From CAZJRB01 sp964547995 (GTDB lineage: Bacteria > Planctomycetota > Planctomycetia > Pirellulales > Thermoguttaceae), in NCBI GenBank assembly GCA_964547995.1, contig CAZJRB010000067.1, forward strand, positions 1 to 40,994: a stretch of DNA of 40,994 bases, in the 5' to 3' direction. The notes beneath the pieces were generated by a model. It did no database searches. It was given only the letters and a program-made list of their open reading frames with translations, and had not been told where the DNA came from. The translations under genes and the position numbers were made by a program. The stretch's first letter is position 1; each line of letters opens with the position of its first letter. Of the stretch, positions 1-8,450 are shown one piece after another.

Positions 1-468
1 ATTGTTGCTTATTCTGACCCGCCGAGATTCCAGTTCACGGTGAACCATTACAGGGCAAGCGTCTGCTGATTGGCTAACTCGTTTGCGACACGCGGCACAG
101 GGCACAAGGACACTTGAGGATAGTCGTTGCTCTAGATCGCGTGAATTCGCGGTCGCCGCTACTTCCCGTTGTGCATTTCGCTCCGGCATGTCCTACTCCT
201 TGGTTCCTCACATATCGTATCCCGTTCTCCCCAGGTGCTCCCTCGTTGTCTGCCCATCAAGATAGCTGGAAACACCTCGGACGTCAACAAAGCGATTCCC
301 AACCCCCCGAGGCAAGCCAAGCCGGATAGGCCCCGTGGTGGCGAAGCCCCCGATTGGGCCCGACAACAATGACCGGCCGCGGGCCTTGAAAACCGGCTGG
401 CCTTTCAATATGATGATGGGGTCTCGGTACCAAAGCGGTCAAACACCGACAATAGGAGGAGTCCTGCC
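1..468. other. Left-end stretch without a supported gene
   Basis: No reading frame here has a convincing start, family signature or codon pattern, and I see no tRNA, terminator or clear promoter. The last bases carry the ribosome binding site (AGGAGG-like, about 455-461) of the short Tat-leader ORF that follows. Confidence 0.5.
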
Positions 469-684
469 ATGCCAATTACACGCAGAGAGTTCGCGAAGCG
501 TTCGTCCGTCGCCGCCGCGGCGATGAGTTTTCCGATGGTTACGGCATCCAGCGTTTTGGGGGCCCTGAACTCGACGTTGGACCTGATGCCGGAGAAACTC
601 ACTTGGGACGCCGAAACCCCCGTAAAGCCGAGACCTGACGGCACCTACGCCTGTGCAACCCCCGGCGCGACGAAGGCGTGGTAA
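469..684 (+). pseudogene. Tat-leader remnant, probably an internally deleted Gfo/Idh/MocA-type protein
   Basis: A 71-codon ORF with a good Shine-Dalgarno (AGGAGG, spacing about 8). Residues 1-33 form a twin-arginine leader: RREF near residue 5, then an Ala-rich hydrophobic stretch ending near TASSVLGA. Leaders of this type occur on the three intact Gfo/Idh/MocA proteins in this window. The body is missing. Straight after the leader comes a tail containing EKLTWDAE, which resembles the KLRWDP segment near the C-terminus of the intact homologue at 8676-9989. The simplest reading is an internal deletion that joined both ends in frame. It could instead be a genuine very small exported protein. 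Two hairpins follow directly downstream. Confidence 0.45.
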
Positions 685-693
685 CTTGTAGAC

Positions 694-727
694 CATTGTG
701 CCACAATGCTGGACTGGCAAGCAGTCC
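694..727. repeat. Tandem hairpins downstream of the Tat-leader remnant
   Basis: CATTGTG (694-700) and CACAATG (702-708) form a perfect 7-bp palindrome around one base. GGACTG (711-716) and CAGTCC (722-727) form a second hairpin. They lie between the remnant and the convergent membrane-protein gene, so they could act as a bidirectional terminator or be a REP-like element. No T-tract follows. Confidence 0.45.
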
Positions 728-798
728 GTGTCGCCCGGTGCAAATCGGAACGTAAGCTTCTCCCTCGGGAATCCCACCACCGCTTGACGGCAAACGGA

Positions 799-1200
799 TC
801 AGCCGTCGGGTTCTTCCGTAATCGCACGGCCCAGCACGGCGTAGCAGAGCACGAACAGCACGCCCATCACCAGGTCGGTCACCGCCAGCGGCTTCCACAT
901 GAACGGGATATCGCCGGTGAACCAGTAGAAAAAAGTCACGCCGCAATAGGCGCACTTCAGGAAGATCCCGTACACGATCAGGTTGCGGTTGCGGATCGGG
1001 TCGCCGGCGACCGCGAGAAACATCAGCGCGAAGATCAGCAACAGCGCGGCGGGGAACTGTACGTACCCCATGTGGTTCGGCGGCGTTACGTCGAACAGTT
1101 GAAACAGGTAGCCCGGAACCGCGAGAAACACCACGCCGAAAAAGCCGTCGTACAGCGCGGCCAGCAGAAACAACAGCCGGATCCACGGAAGCGTTTTCAT
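799..1200 (-). CDS. Small integral membrane protein, third gene of a radical SAM operon
   Basis: 133 aa, starting at ATG 1200 (MKTLPWIRLL), which overlaps the stop of the radical SAM gene as ATGA, so translation is probably coupled. It has about four hydrophobic segments: residues about 5-30, 43-65, 70-90 and 100-125. There is no signal-peptide cleavage site or catalytic motif I recognise. The fold resembles small DoxX-like or other four-helix membrane proteins only in general layout. It probably serves the upstream radical SAM enzyme, for instance in lipid or membrane-associated chemistry, but this rests on gene order alone. The function is unknown. Confidence 0.7.
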   Translation of the reverse strand: MKTLPWIRLLFLLAALYDGFFGVVFLAVPGYLFQLFDVTPPNHMGYVQFPAALLLIFALMFLAVAGDPIRNRNLIVYGIFLKCAYCGVTFFYWFTGDIPFMWKPLAVTDLVMGVLFVLCYAVLGRAITEEPDG

Positions 1201-2525
1201 GACGATTCCCTCTCTTCGTGAACGACGGCCCTGAGATACTTCCGATGGAAGTTCTCGCGCCGCCAGTTGGTTCTTTCTTCGCTGTAAATCCGCACGCCCA
1301 GCCGGCGAAACCCCTCGCCCAGCTCTTCGGCCGTCATGCCCCGCGGGCGGTAGTTCACGTCGAACAGCGTACACCGCTCCCATGCCGTATCGTACAGCAA
1401 GCGATCCTCCCGTTTCAAACGCTCGAACAGCGGCGTGCCGGGAAACGGCGTCTGGATCGTGATCTGCACGTCGAACAATTCCGCCTCGGCGGCGAAGTCG
1501 TAGACGCGGTCGAAGATTTCCGGCCCGTGCCCGTCCAGCCCGAGAACGAAGCACCCGTCGACGCGAATGCCGTGCGATTGGATCCGGCGGATCGCCTCCT
1601 TGTAGGCGGGCCACTGCTTCCGTTTCCAGTCGGTCTTCAGTTCCAGCCCGCAAAGTCCCGCCTCGACGGGGCTTTCCAGGCCGATCAACACCTGGGCGCA
1701 GCCGCTTTCACGCATCAGCGTGAGCAACTCCTCGTCCTCGTGGATCGAGATGTCGGTTTCGGCGAACCAGCGGATTTTGCGGGTCCGAAGCCCTGCCAGC
1801 AACTCCTTCCAGTACCGCTTGTTCACCATGGCGTTGTCGTCGGCGAATTCGATGAACGGGCGGCGCCAGATCTCGCGGATCCGGTCGATCTCGGCCAGCA
1901 CCTTATAGATCGGCTTCTGCTTGTAGCGAGAGGTCAGCAGCGTCGAAGCGGCGCAAAATTCGCAACGGAAAGGGCAACCCCGGCTCGCCTGGACGGTCAG
2001 CCGGTTGTAGCGCTCGATGTCGAGCATCTCGAAGGCCGGCATGGGGGCGCCGGCCAGGTCGAACTCGCCGGCCGGCTCGTAACGCGGTTTCAGCTTGCCC
2101 GCCTCGGCGTCGCGCAGCACGTCGAGCCACGTGGCTTCCCCCTCGCCGACGACCACCGCATCGCAGTGCCCGGCCGCCTCGTCCGGCAAGGCAGTAACGT
2201 GCAGCCCGCCGAGCACCACCGGCACTTCCCGGACCCGGTAACGGTCGGCCAGCTCGTATCCTTCGGCCATCTGGGCGCTGAAGCTGGAGATCGCCACCAG
2301 ATCGAACTCCTCGGGCAACGAGTCCATCTTGTGGATGTCTTCGACCTCGATATACTCGCACTCGTGCTCCGGCGGCGTCATCCCGGCGAGCGTCAGCAGC
2401 CCCAGACTCGGCAGCGAGGCGATCGTCTTGCTCCGTTCCACGAAGCCAGGCAAGGTCAGGCCCAGCCGCAGCAACTCCGCGTCGCACACGCGGATCCCGC
2501 TCATCGCAATCAGACCGATTCTCAT
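1197..2525 (-). CDS. B12-binding-domain radical SAM protein
   Basis: 442 aa, starting at ATG 2525 (MRIGLIAMSG), which overlaps the stop of the upstream gene as ATGA. Residues about 1-150 match the cobalamin-binding-like domain of BchE-type enzymes, with the VVLGGLHVTALP and VVGEGE segments. The radical SAM core starts near residue 178 and has the CxxxCxxC motif (C184, C188, C191) for the [4Fe-4S] cluster that cleaves S-adenosylmethionine. The family includes methyltransferases, ring-forming enzymes and lipid or hopanoid modifiers, so the substrate cannot be read from sequence. Flanking by two small membrane proteins in a tightly overlapped operon suggests a membrane-lipid or hydrophobic substrate (inference). 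The canonical DxHxxG cobalamin motif is not evident, so actual B12 binding is uncertain. Confidence 0.88.
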   Translation of the reverse strand: MRIGLIAMSGIRVCDAELLRLGLTLPGFVERSKTIASLPSLGLLTLAGMTPPEHECEYIEVEDIHKMDSLPEEFDLVAISSFSAQMAEGYELADRYRVREVPVVLGGLHVTALPDEAAGHCDAVVVGEGEATWLDVLRDAEAGKLKPRYEPAGEFDLAGAPMPAFEMLDIERYNRLTVQASRGCPFRCEFCAASTLLTSRYKQKPIYKVLAEIDRIREIWRRPFIEFADDNAMVNKRYWKELLAGLRTRKIRWFAETDISIHEDEELLTLMRESGCAQVLIGLESPVEAGLCGLELKTDWKRKQWPAYKEAIRRIQSHGIRVDGCFVLGLDGHGPEIFDRVYDFAAEAELFDVQITIQTPFPGTPLFERLKREDRLLYDTAWERCTLFDVNYRPRGMTAEELGEGFRRLGVRIYSEERTNWRRENFHRKYLRAVVHEERESS

Positions 2526-2902
2526 GGCACCAACCCCCGATAGATGAAGTCTGCCGTCGCAACGACAAGGCTGACGACGGGGATGCAGAACAGGTGACGC
2601 AGCGCAATTCGCCATGCCGACAGGCAGCAGACCGCCGGCATCGTGATCGCACCGACAACGAACAGGACCGACGCAACGCGGGGCGCCGGGTCCATCTTCA
2701 GGTAGTCGACCGACAGTGCAAAGGCCAGGTTCAAGAGCCCCGTACCCAGAAGCGCGACGTGCGTCAGCCGCAACATCCGCCGGCGCCACGTTTCGTATCC
2801 CCCCAGCCACCCGTCGGCATGGAAGAACATCCCGATGATCGCCCCGGCGAGCAATCCCGTCAGGATCGCGGTCCAGCCGACAACCAGGTTGATATGGGCC
2901 AT
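2522..2902 (-). CDS. Small integral membrane protein, first gene of the radical SAM operon
   Basis: 126 aa, starting at ATG 2902 (MAHINLVVGW) and overlapping the next gene by ATGA. Four hydrophobic segments are visible (about 4-25, 46-66, 76-97 and 102-120). Two histidines sit near membrane borders (in FFHADGW and in RLTHVALL), a layout that could bind heme or metal, but no family was recognised. It is predicted to lie in the inner membrane. With the gene at 799-1200 it brackets the radical SAM enzyme. The Shine-Dalgarno is weak. Confidence 0.7.
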   Translation of the reverse strand: MAHINLVVGWTAILTGLLAGAIIGMFFHADGWLGGYETWRRRMLRLTHVALLGTGLLNLAFALSVDYLKMDPAPRVASVLFVVGAITMPAVCCLSAWRIALRHLFCIPVVSLVVATADFIYRGLVP

Positions 2903-2972
2903 GGGCGCCTCGCGTATGGTTTGTCCGGCGTGCGGCCGAGGCCGCAACCAAAGGAGGAAAGTTGACGGCTGA

Positions 2973-3046
2973 GGGTTCAGGGTTCGGGATTCAGGGTTCA
3001 GGACTCTGAGGACAACGTTTGCAGGGAAATTCTGAACCCTGAACCC
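2973..3046. repeat. Inverted repeat between the radical SAM operon and the FG-GAP gene
   Basis: GGGTTCAGGGTTC (2973-2985) pairs perfectly with GAACCCTGAACCC (3034-3046). A second copy, TTCAGGGTTCAG (2990-3001), pairs with CTGAACCCTGAA (3032-3043), so two mutually exclusive stems are possible. It lies downstream of the FG-GAP gene and upstream of the radical SAM operon, both on the minus strand, so it may separate the two transcripts. Confidence 0.6.
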
Positions 3047-3123
3047 TGCCCACCAAAGCCTTTGCAAGCAACACCGCCGAATCAGAGAATACCTGCTGTT
3101 GCCGCCGGTGGCAAGGGGGCGTG

Positions 3124-4767
3124 TCACTTCGCCGGCTGGCTGAGATGGACAAAAATCCCCTTCTTGTTGCCCACGATCACGTCGCGAACGCCGTCTCCGT
3201 TGAGGTCCGCGGCGGCCACCTGCGTGCCGACGCCCGAATCGTCGTCGATCTCGTGCGGGATGAACCGCACGCCCTTCTGCTTGTCGCGGCGCAGCTCGAA
3301 CCAGTAGACCACGGCCGGGGCATCCGGCTCGGCATCCCCCTTCGGGCCGTGGGCCCAGAACCGCTTCCCGGTCAGGACGTCCTTCAGCCCGTCGCCGTTG
3401 ATGTCCACAAGGTCCAGGGCGTGGAGCTGGCTGATCCGCAGGGCGTCGGACTTCAGGTCGGGCTTCGGCGGCAGAATCTCGCTCTGTTGCCAGGTGATCT
3501 CGCCCTTGTCGTTGCGGACCTGCTTGTGCCAGACCAAGCCATACTGGTGGCAGTGCCAGGCAGTGATCACGTCGGCCAATCCGTCGCCGTCGACGTCGTA
3601 GACGAGCATCTGGGCGCCGGCGTCGGCAAACTTGTGCGGGTGCTTCGTCCACGGTTTGTCGGCGTTCCCCTTCGGCGGCTGCTCCCACCAGCAGCCCGAC
3701 TCGACGATATCAACGCGGCCGTCCCCGTTGATGTCGCCGTGGCCGATACCGTGGGTGTACCGCTGGTACTTCCCCTTGGGCGTGATCGGGTGAAACTTCC
3801 AGGGCTCCCCGGGTTTGGCCGGGTCGTAGGTCGCGTAGCCGAGGTAGCCCGTGACGTTGTAGAGCAGATCGGGCCGCCCGTCGCCGTTGATGTCGGATAA
3901 TGTCGGCGATTCGTTCCCCACGTCTTTCAACGCGAAATGCTTCTTCCACGGCCGCTTTTTGCCGGCGGGATTCTCGTACCAGAAGGCCTCCTTGCCGGGC
4001 CACGGCACGTAGAGCACGTCGGCCCAACCGTCGCCGTTGAAGTCGCCGGTGAAGGTCAGGAAGTTGTCGGAATAGCCCTTGGGATCGAACTCCTTGGGTG
4101 GGCGGATTTCGTGCTTCTTCTGGAAATCCGGCCCCTCGAACCAGAACGGCCCCGCGACCACGTCCGGCTTCCCGTCCTTGTTGAAGTCGGCCCAGTAGGC
4201 CCCTTCGCAGTAGAACTTGTCGCTCAACTGGAGCTTCTTGAACGAGACAACCGGTTGCTTATCCATGTTGGCAACGAATGCCAAACGCTTGTCCAGTTGT
4301 GTCCTGGCCAGCCCGGCAGGGAGTTTCTTTCGGGCCTTTCCATACCAGTAGCCGGCGCGGCGTTGCAACGTAACCTTCGCGGTCCCTTCAACCTCCCTGG
4401 CCACGTCCCACCACTTGTCGCCTACCACAACTTGCGATTTGGGGTCTCCGGGCGCTGATATTTCCTGCTGGGCAAGACGACTCAACACCGGATCCCCGGA
4501 CTTTGCCAGATGAGGCAGGCCCCTGGGCCAGTCGCCACGCTCGAAGCAAAACCAGCGACCGACAACCAGGTTTGCCTTCGGGTCGTCAGGATTTGTCTGC
4601 AAGGCCGTTTGTGCCATCCGGACTTTCCGCAGCGACTCAGCCATATTGTTACTCTTTGCGGACTTGCGAAGAAGTTCCGGGACAACGTCGTCCTTCGATA
4701 CCGCGTCTACAGGGCTGAATAAGACCGAAACACCAACCCACGCCAAAATGAAAAGCAATCGTTTCAT
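3124..4767 (-). CDS. Exported FG-GAP/VCBS repeat protein
   Basis: 547 aa. The ATG at 4767 is chosen because it gives a clean signal peptide (MKRLLFILAW..., cleavage near residue 22) and has GGAG about 8 bases upstream; longer in-frame starts lack this. Residues about 55-162 hold an alpha-helical module that is also present in the protein at 32133-33668. From about residue 180 there are at least seven FG-GAP/VCBS units, each with a calcium-binding loop of the type DxNGDG followed by a D-hydrophobic strand (for example GDFNGDG, SDINGDG, VDINGDG). Such beta-propellers act outside the cytoplasm in adhesion or glycan and protein binding. No catalytic domain is visible. It lies alone between hairpin-rich intergenic regions. 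Confidence 0.85.
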   Translation of the reverse strand: MKRLLFILAWVGVSVLFSPVDAVSKDDVVPELLRKSAKSNNMAESLRKVRMAQTALQTNPDDPKANLVVGRWFCFERGDWPRGLPHLAKSGDPVLSRLAQQEISAPGDPKSQVVVGDKWWDVAREVEGTAKVTLQRRAGYWYGKARKKLPAGLARTQLDKRLAFVANMDKQPVVSFKKLQLSDKFYCEGAYWADFNKDGKPDVVAGPFWFEGPDFQKKHEIRPPKEFDPKGYSDNFLTFTGDFNGDGWADVLYVPWPGKEAFWYENPAGKKRPWKKHFALKDVGNESPTLSDINGDGRPDLLYNVTGYLGYATYDPAKPGEPWKFHPITPKGKYQRYTHGIGHGDINGDGRVDIVESGCWWEQPPKGNADKPWTKHPHKFADAGAQMLVYDVDGDGLADVITAWHCHQYGLVWHKQVRNDKGEITWQQSEILPPKPDLKSDALRISQLHALDLVDINGDGLKDVLTGKRFWAHGPKGDAEPDAPAVVYWFELRRDKQKGVRFIPHEIDDDSGVGTQVAAADLNGDGVRDVIVGNKKGIFVHLSQPAK

Positions 4768-4801
4768 TGTGTGTCTCCGTGTGTCTCCGTGAAAAGTGAA
4801 G

Positions 4802-4929
4802 CTCAGAATGTGTTTTGAAATCAATGTACGACGGCCTTCCAAGGCCGTCGCGTGTGTCGGGCCGCTGCCAATCGACGGCCTTGGAAGGCCGTCGTACCGG
4901 CCGTATTGTATTTCAAAACACGTTCTCAG
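4802..4929. repeat. MITE-like element with long nested inverted repeats
   Basis: The inner arms at 4826-4850 and 4873-4897 are perfect 25-bp inverted repeats. Each arm is itself a palindrome: CGACGGCCTT, two bases, AAGGCCGTCG. The outer flanks continue the symmetry: CTCAGAATGTGTTTTGAAAT (from 4802) matches, with a few mismatches, the complement of the segment ending CAAAACACGTTCTCAG at 4929. The whole 128 bp can fold into one long hairpin or a cross. It has no coding capacity and no obvious target-site duplication. It resembles a miniature inverted-repeat element or a large REP-type element. Confidence 0.7.
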
Positions 4930-5005
4930 TCAAAACCTTGCCCGGAGTCGGGCGATAAACTGCAAAACCGCCGTACGGCTACGGGGCTAAGCAGGCCACG
5001 GCAAA

Positions 5006-5061
5006 GACTGTTCAGTCGGGTGCCACTGGCGTCTCGCCAGGGCACGGGCAAGATGCCCGTG
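5006..5061. repeat. Cluster of three tandem hairpins
   Basis: GACTG TT CAGTC (5006-5017) is the first hairpin. GTGCC A CTGGCG TCT CGCCAG GGCAC (5020-5045) is the second. CACGGGCA AGA TGCCCGTG (5043-5061) is the third and shares bases with the second. They lie upstream of the FAD oxidoreductase promoter and look like REP-type palindromes. Confidence 0.6.
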
Positions 5062-5221
5062 GCCCCCCATCTCACTGTGCAATCATTACGCATGCCCGCT
5101 TAGCCGGATTCCGTGATGCCATGATCCTACCATATCGAAGGAGTGCCGGCAACCAGGGCGCCGCTGGTTGGTTGCGAAGTGCCGGATGCCGGTGACAGGT
5201 ATGACGAGGACGCCAACTCCT

Positions 5222-5250
5222 TTGCTCACATCACGGATTTGTGCTATCAT
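5222..5250 (+). promoter_or_regulatory. Sigma-70-like promoter for the FAD oxidoreductase gene
   Basis: TTGCTC (5222-5227), a 17-base spacer, then TATCAT (5245-5250) preceded by TGC, an extended -10. It would give a leader of about 150 bases. Confidence 0.5.
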
Positions 5251-5408
5251 ACCGGCAACCGAAGCATTCATAATCCGCATAGCGGCTACTCGCGAGCCGC
5301 CCCGGGGTTCAAGCCGTGTCTCCACTTGATGGGAAATATCGCGCCATGCGAAAATCAAGCAGACAAAAACTAGAAGCAGGTTGTGCTGCAAGAGGGGGAT
5401 CTGTTCGC

Positions 5409-8400
5409 ATGTCTCGAATCATGCTCGGGCTTCTTGCCGCAATTGTCTTGTTCATTCCGGCGACACTCCCTGCGGGCGCCGAGCACATCGTGGAACCGCC
5501 GAAGGATATCCCCGTTGCCTGCGACGCCGACGTCGTGGTCGTGGGTGGCTCCACCGGAGCGGTTGCCGCCGCCTGCGAAGCAGCAGGGCAGGGCGCAGAC
5601 GTGTTTCTGATCGCACCACGCCCCTATCTTGGCACCGACATGTGCTCCACGCTTCGGCTCTGGCTCGAGCCGGGTGAGCAACCGGAGTCGCAACTGGCCA
5701 CCGCGTGCTTTGGCAAGGGCCGCGTCACGACGCCGCTGACGGTCAAGGCTGCCATGGACCGGGCTCTGCTCCGCGCGGGCGTTCGATACCTGACCGGGTG
5801 CTATGTCACGGACGTTCTCCGCGACGAAGACGGCCGGATCGCAGGCATCGTAATGGCCAATCGCAGCGGGCGGCAGGCCGTCCGCGCAAAGGTCGTCATC
5901 GATGCGACACAACGGGCAAACGTTGCCCGGCTCGCGACGGCGGCGTTCCGTCCATTCAGGCCGGGACCGCAGACATTCACGCGCATCGTGGCCGGTGGAG
6001 AGATGCAAAGCGGCGACAACCTGTCGGCCGAGAAGAAGGAGTTTACCTACAACTCCGTGGCGGGAAAAGCCGATTACCGCCTGCCGGTATATGAGTATAC
6101 GCTGACGATCGAGATGAAGGACAACAGCGCCGGCGCCCTCCGCAATGCGGAACAGGTGGCCCGCGACATGACCTATGCAAAGGGTTCGGAAATGGCCTCC
6201 GAGATCCTTTCATGCGTGCCCTCCGACACGATCATAGGCCGCCAGCGCATGGACTCGTGGCGCGGCGCAGAGAGAGCAGATCTCGGCCCGTTCCGGCCCA
6301 AGGCGATTCCCCGCCTGTACGTGCTGAGCGCCTATGCCGACCTTGACGGCAAGGCCGCCGGAGAACTCTTGCGGCCGCTCGAGCTGATGAAAATGGGCAC
6401 GCGGATCGGCCGGGCCGCGGCCGATGAGGCCCGGGGACTTCCGCTGCCGGCCGGCGCCTCGCTACCGGAAACAGGTGTCGAAGGTGCGCTCACACTCGCG
6501 GTCGGCGAGGATCTCGACGGGATCCGCTCAAAGAAGCTCGGGACGATCCGCGCCGGCAGTCGCGCCCTGCCGGTCTTCGGGCGATACGACGTTGTGGTCG
6601 TCGGCGGGGGCACCTCCGGCGCACCGGCCGGCATCGCCGCCGCCAAGAATGGTGCCAAGACGCTCGTTGTTGAATACCTGCAAGAGTTGGGCGGCGTTGG
6701 CACCGTCGGACTGATCGGCAGCTACTGGCACGGCCTGCGCAGGGGCTACACGGGGTTTGTTGACGAGCAAGTGAACCCCGGGAGCCACAAGTGGAACGTG
6801 GTCGAGAAGGCCGAGTGGCTCCGCCGGGAACTCCGGCGCAACGGCGCGCACGTGTGGTACGGCACGCTCGGCTGCGGTACACTGGTCCGCGACGGCCAGG
6901 TCTGCGGCGTCGTCGTGGCCACGCCGTGGGGCCGAGGGGCCGTGCTGGCCACGACCGTGATCGACGCGACCGGCAACGCCGACATCGCCGCGTGCGCCGG
7001 CGCGCCCACCCAGTACAGCATCTCGGAAGCGGGCAGCCTCAACGTCCAGATTGCCGGCTTTCCCGAACGTCCCATGAGACGCTCTAACGTCAATACGTGC
7101 TACACGATGGTCGATGATACCGACGTGCTCGACGTGTGGCACTTGATGGTCTGGCGGCGGACGACATCGGAGAAGCCGCGGGCGTTCGACGTCGGGCAAC
7201 TCGTGGACTCGCGGGATCGGCGCCGGATCGTCGGCGATTACATATTGACTGTGTACGACATCCTCAACCGCCGCACCTTTCCCGATACGATTAGCCAGCA
7301 TTACAGCAATTTCGACGCGGCCGCCTTTCCCGACGCCCCCCTGCTCCTTGTCGCCAACGCGAAGGGGCTCTGTTTCCGGACCGACGTGCCCTACCGTTGC
7401 CTGCTGCCCAAGGGGCTCGACGGGATCCTCGTCGTCGGCCTGGGGTGCAGTGCCGAGCGCGATGCCATGACGCTGATTCGAATGCAGCCCGACATGCAAA
7501 ACCAGGGCTACGCCGCGGGCGTGGCCGCCGCCGCGGCCGCCAAGATCGCCGGGCATACACGCAAGGTCGACGTCAAGGCAGTGCAGAAGCAACTTGTCCG
7601 TGAAGACATACTCGACGAGCGGGTTGCCACCGACCGTGACTCGTATCCGATCGGCCTGTGGCAGATCGTAGAAGCCGTCGAGACGCTGGGCAAGACCGGA
7701 AGCGGCGAGAACATGCTCGGCCCCCTGGCCGTCGTGATGGCCGCCGATCCGAAGGACGCCATCGCGGTGCTTCGATTAGGCTATCGCAACATCCCCGCCG
7801 GCGCCGCCCGGCTGAGGTACGCGCAACTCCTCGCCATCCTCGGCGATCCCACCGGCGTGCCGGCGCTCATCGAGGCAGTCGAAAAGAGCAAAGGGTGGGA
7901 CGACGGCGTGGCTTTGACATCGCAGCGCAAGACGGGCAACACGTTCAGCGATCTCGATCGGCTGGTTATCGCACTGGGCCAGAGCCGCGCGCCGGAAGCA
8001 TTGAAGCCCTTGATCACAAAGCTGCGGCAGTTGAAACCCGACAGCGAATTGTCCCACTACAAGGCAATCTCCCTGGCACTGCGGCATCACCCGCCCTGCG
8101 ACGCCGCCGCTGAACCGCTGCTGGACCTATTGAAACAGCCGGGGTTCACCGGCCACGCCACGGTCGACCCGGTGGTGCGGAAGGAAGACCGCGAGGGAAA
8201 CCGGCACACTGCCGCGGCAGACCGACTCGTAACCACGGGTGGGAATAAACCGGCAAACGACACCAACCTGAACAAGGCGTACAAAGAGCTGATCATTGCG
8301 GCCATGCTCTATCGATGCGGGGACCGCCACGGCACGGCGACGGCCATCCTCAGGCAGTATGCGCAGGACGTCCATGGGCACTTTGCGCGCTATGCACAAC

Positions 8401-8450
8401 GAACACTGGCAGACGGGGATGACCAAACTCGAAGACCTGTACCTCGATGA
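5409..8450 (+). CDS. Exported tandem FAD-dependent oxidoreductase with HEAT-like tail
   Basis: 1013 aa. The ATG at 5409 is preferred because it starts a signal peptide (MSRIMLGLLAAIVLF..., cleavage after about residue 24) and AGGGGG lies about 7 bases upstream; in-frame starts at 5316 and 5346 would place a charged tail before it. Two FAD-binding Rossmann motifs are present: VVVVGGSTGA near residues 42-51 and VVVVGGGTSGAPAG near 395-408. Each begins a unit resembling the FAD_oxidored family (PF12831-type), common in planctomycetes near carbohydrate genes, so this is a fused pair. Residues about 770-1000 are alpha-helical, HEAT-like. The substrate is unknown; sugar or polyol oxidation outside the cytoplasm is a guess. 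The gene's 3' end overlaps a leucine-rich-repeat remnant in another frame. Confidence 0.85.
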   Translation: MSRIMLGLLAAIVLFIPATLPAGAEHIVEPPKDIPVACDADVVVVGGSTGAVAAACEAAGQGADVFLIAPRPYLGTDMCSTLRLWLEPGEQPESQLATACFGKGRVTTPLTVKAAMDRALLRAGVRYLTGCYVTDVLRDEDGRIAGIVMANRSGRQAVRAKVVIDATQRANVARLATAAFRPFRPGPQTFTRIVAGGEMQSGDNLSAEKKEFTYNSVAGKADYRLPVYEYTLTIEMKDNSAGALRNAEQVARDMTYAKGSEMASEILSCVPSDTIIGRQRMDSWRGAERADLGPFRPKAIPRLYVLSAYADLDGKAAGELLRPLELMKMGTRIGRAAADEARGLPLPAGASLPETGVEGALTLAVGEDLDGIRSKKLGTIRAGSRALPVFGRYDVVVVGGGTSGAPAGIAAAKNGAKTLVVEYLQELGGVGTVGLIGSYWHGLRRGYTGFVDEQVNPGSHKWNVVEKAEWLRRELRRNGAHVWYGTLGCGTLVRDGQVCGVVVATPWGRGAVLATTVIDATGNADIAACAGAPTQYSISEAGSLNVQIAGFPERPMRRSNVNTCYTMVDDTDVLDVWHLMVWRRTTSEKPRAFDVGQLVDSRDRRRIVGDYILTVYDILNRRTFPDTISQHYSNFDAAAFPDAPLLLVANAKGLCFRTDVPYRCLLPKGLDGILVVGLGCSAERDAMTLIRMQPDMQNQGYAAGVAAAAAAKIAGHTRKVDVKAVQKQLVREDILDERVATDRDSYPIGLWQIVEAVETLGKTGSGENMLGPLAVVMAADPKDAIAVLRLGYRNIPAGAARLRYAQLLAILGDPTGVPALIEAVEKSKGWDDGVALTSQRKTGNTFSDLDRLVIALGQSRAPEALKPLITKLRQLKPDSELSHYKAISLALRHHPPCDAAAEPLLDLLKQPGFTGHATVDPVVRKEDREGNRHTAAADRLVTTGGNKPANDTNLNKAYKELIIAAMLYRCGDRHGTATAILRQYAQDVHGHFARYAQRTLADGDDQTRRPVPR

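Larger units (their letters stand above)
4768..5408. other. 641-base intergenic region made largely of palindromes
   Basis: No gene is supported here. It contains a 128-bp inverted-repeat element (4802-4929), three adjacent hairpins (5006-5061), another hairpin with CAACCAG (5150-5156) and CTGGTTG (5164-5170), and a promoter-like sequence at 5222-5250. The start of the FAD oxidoreductase gene follows. Confidence 0.6.

Noticed and set aside
1218..2543. 441-codon plus-strand frame opposite the radical SAM gene
   Set aside because: Antisense shadow: biased composition and no motif; the minus strand carries CxxxCxxC and operon overlaps.
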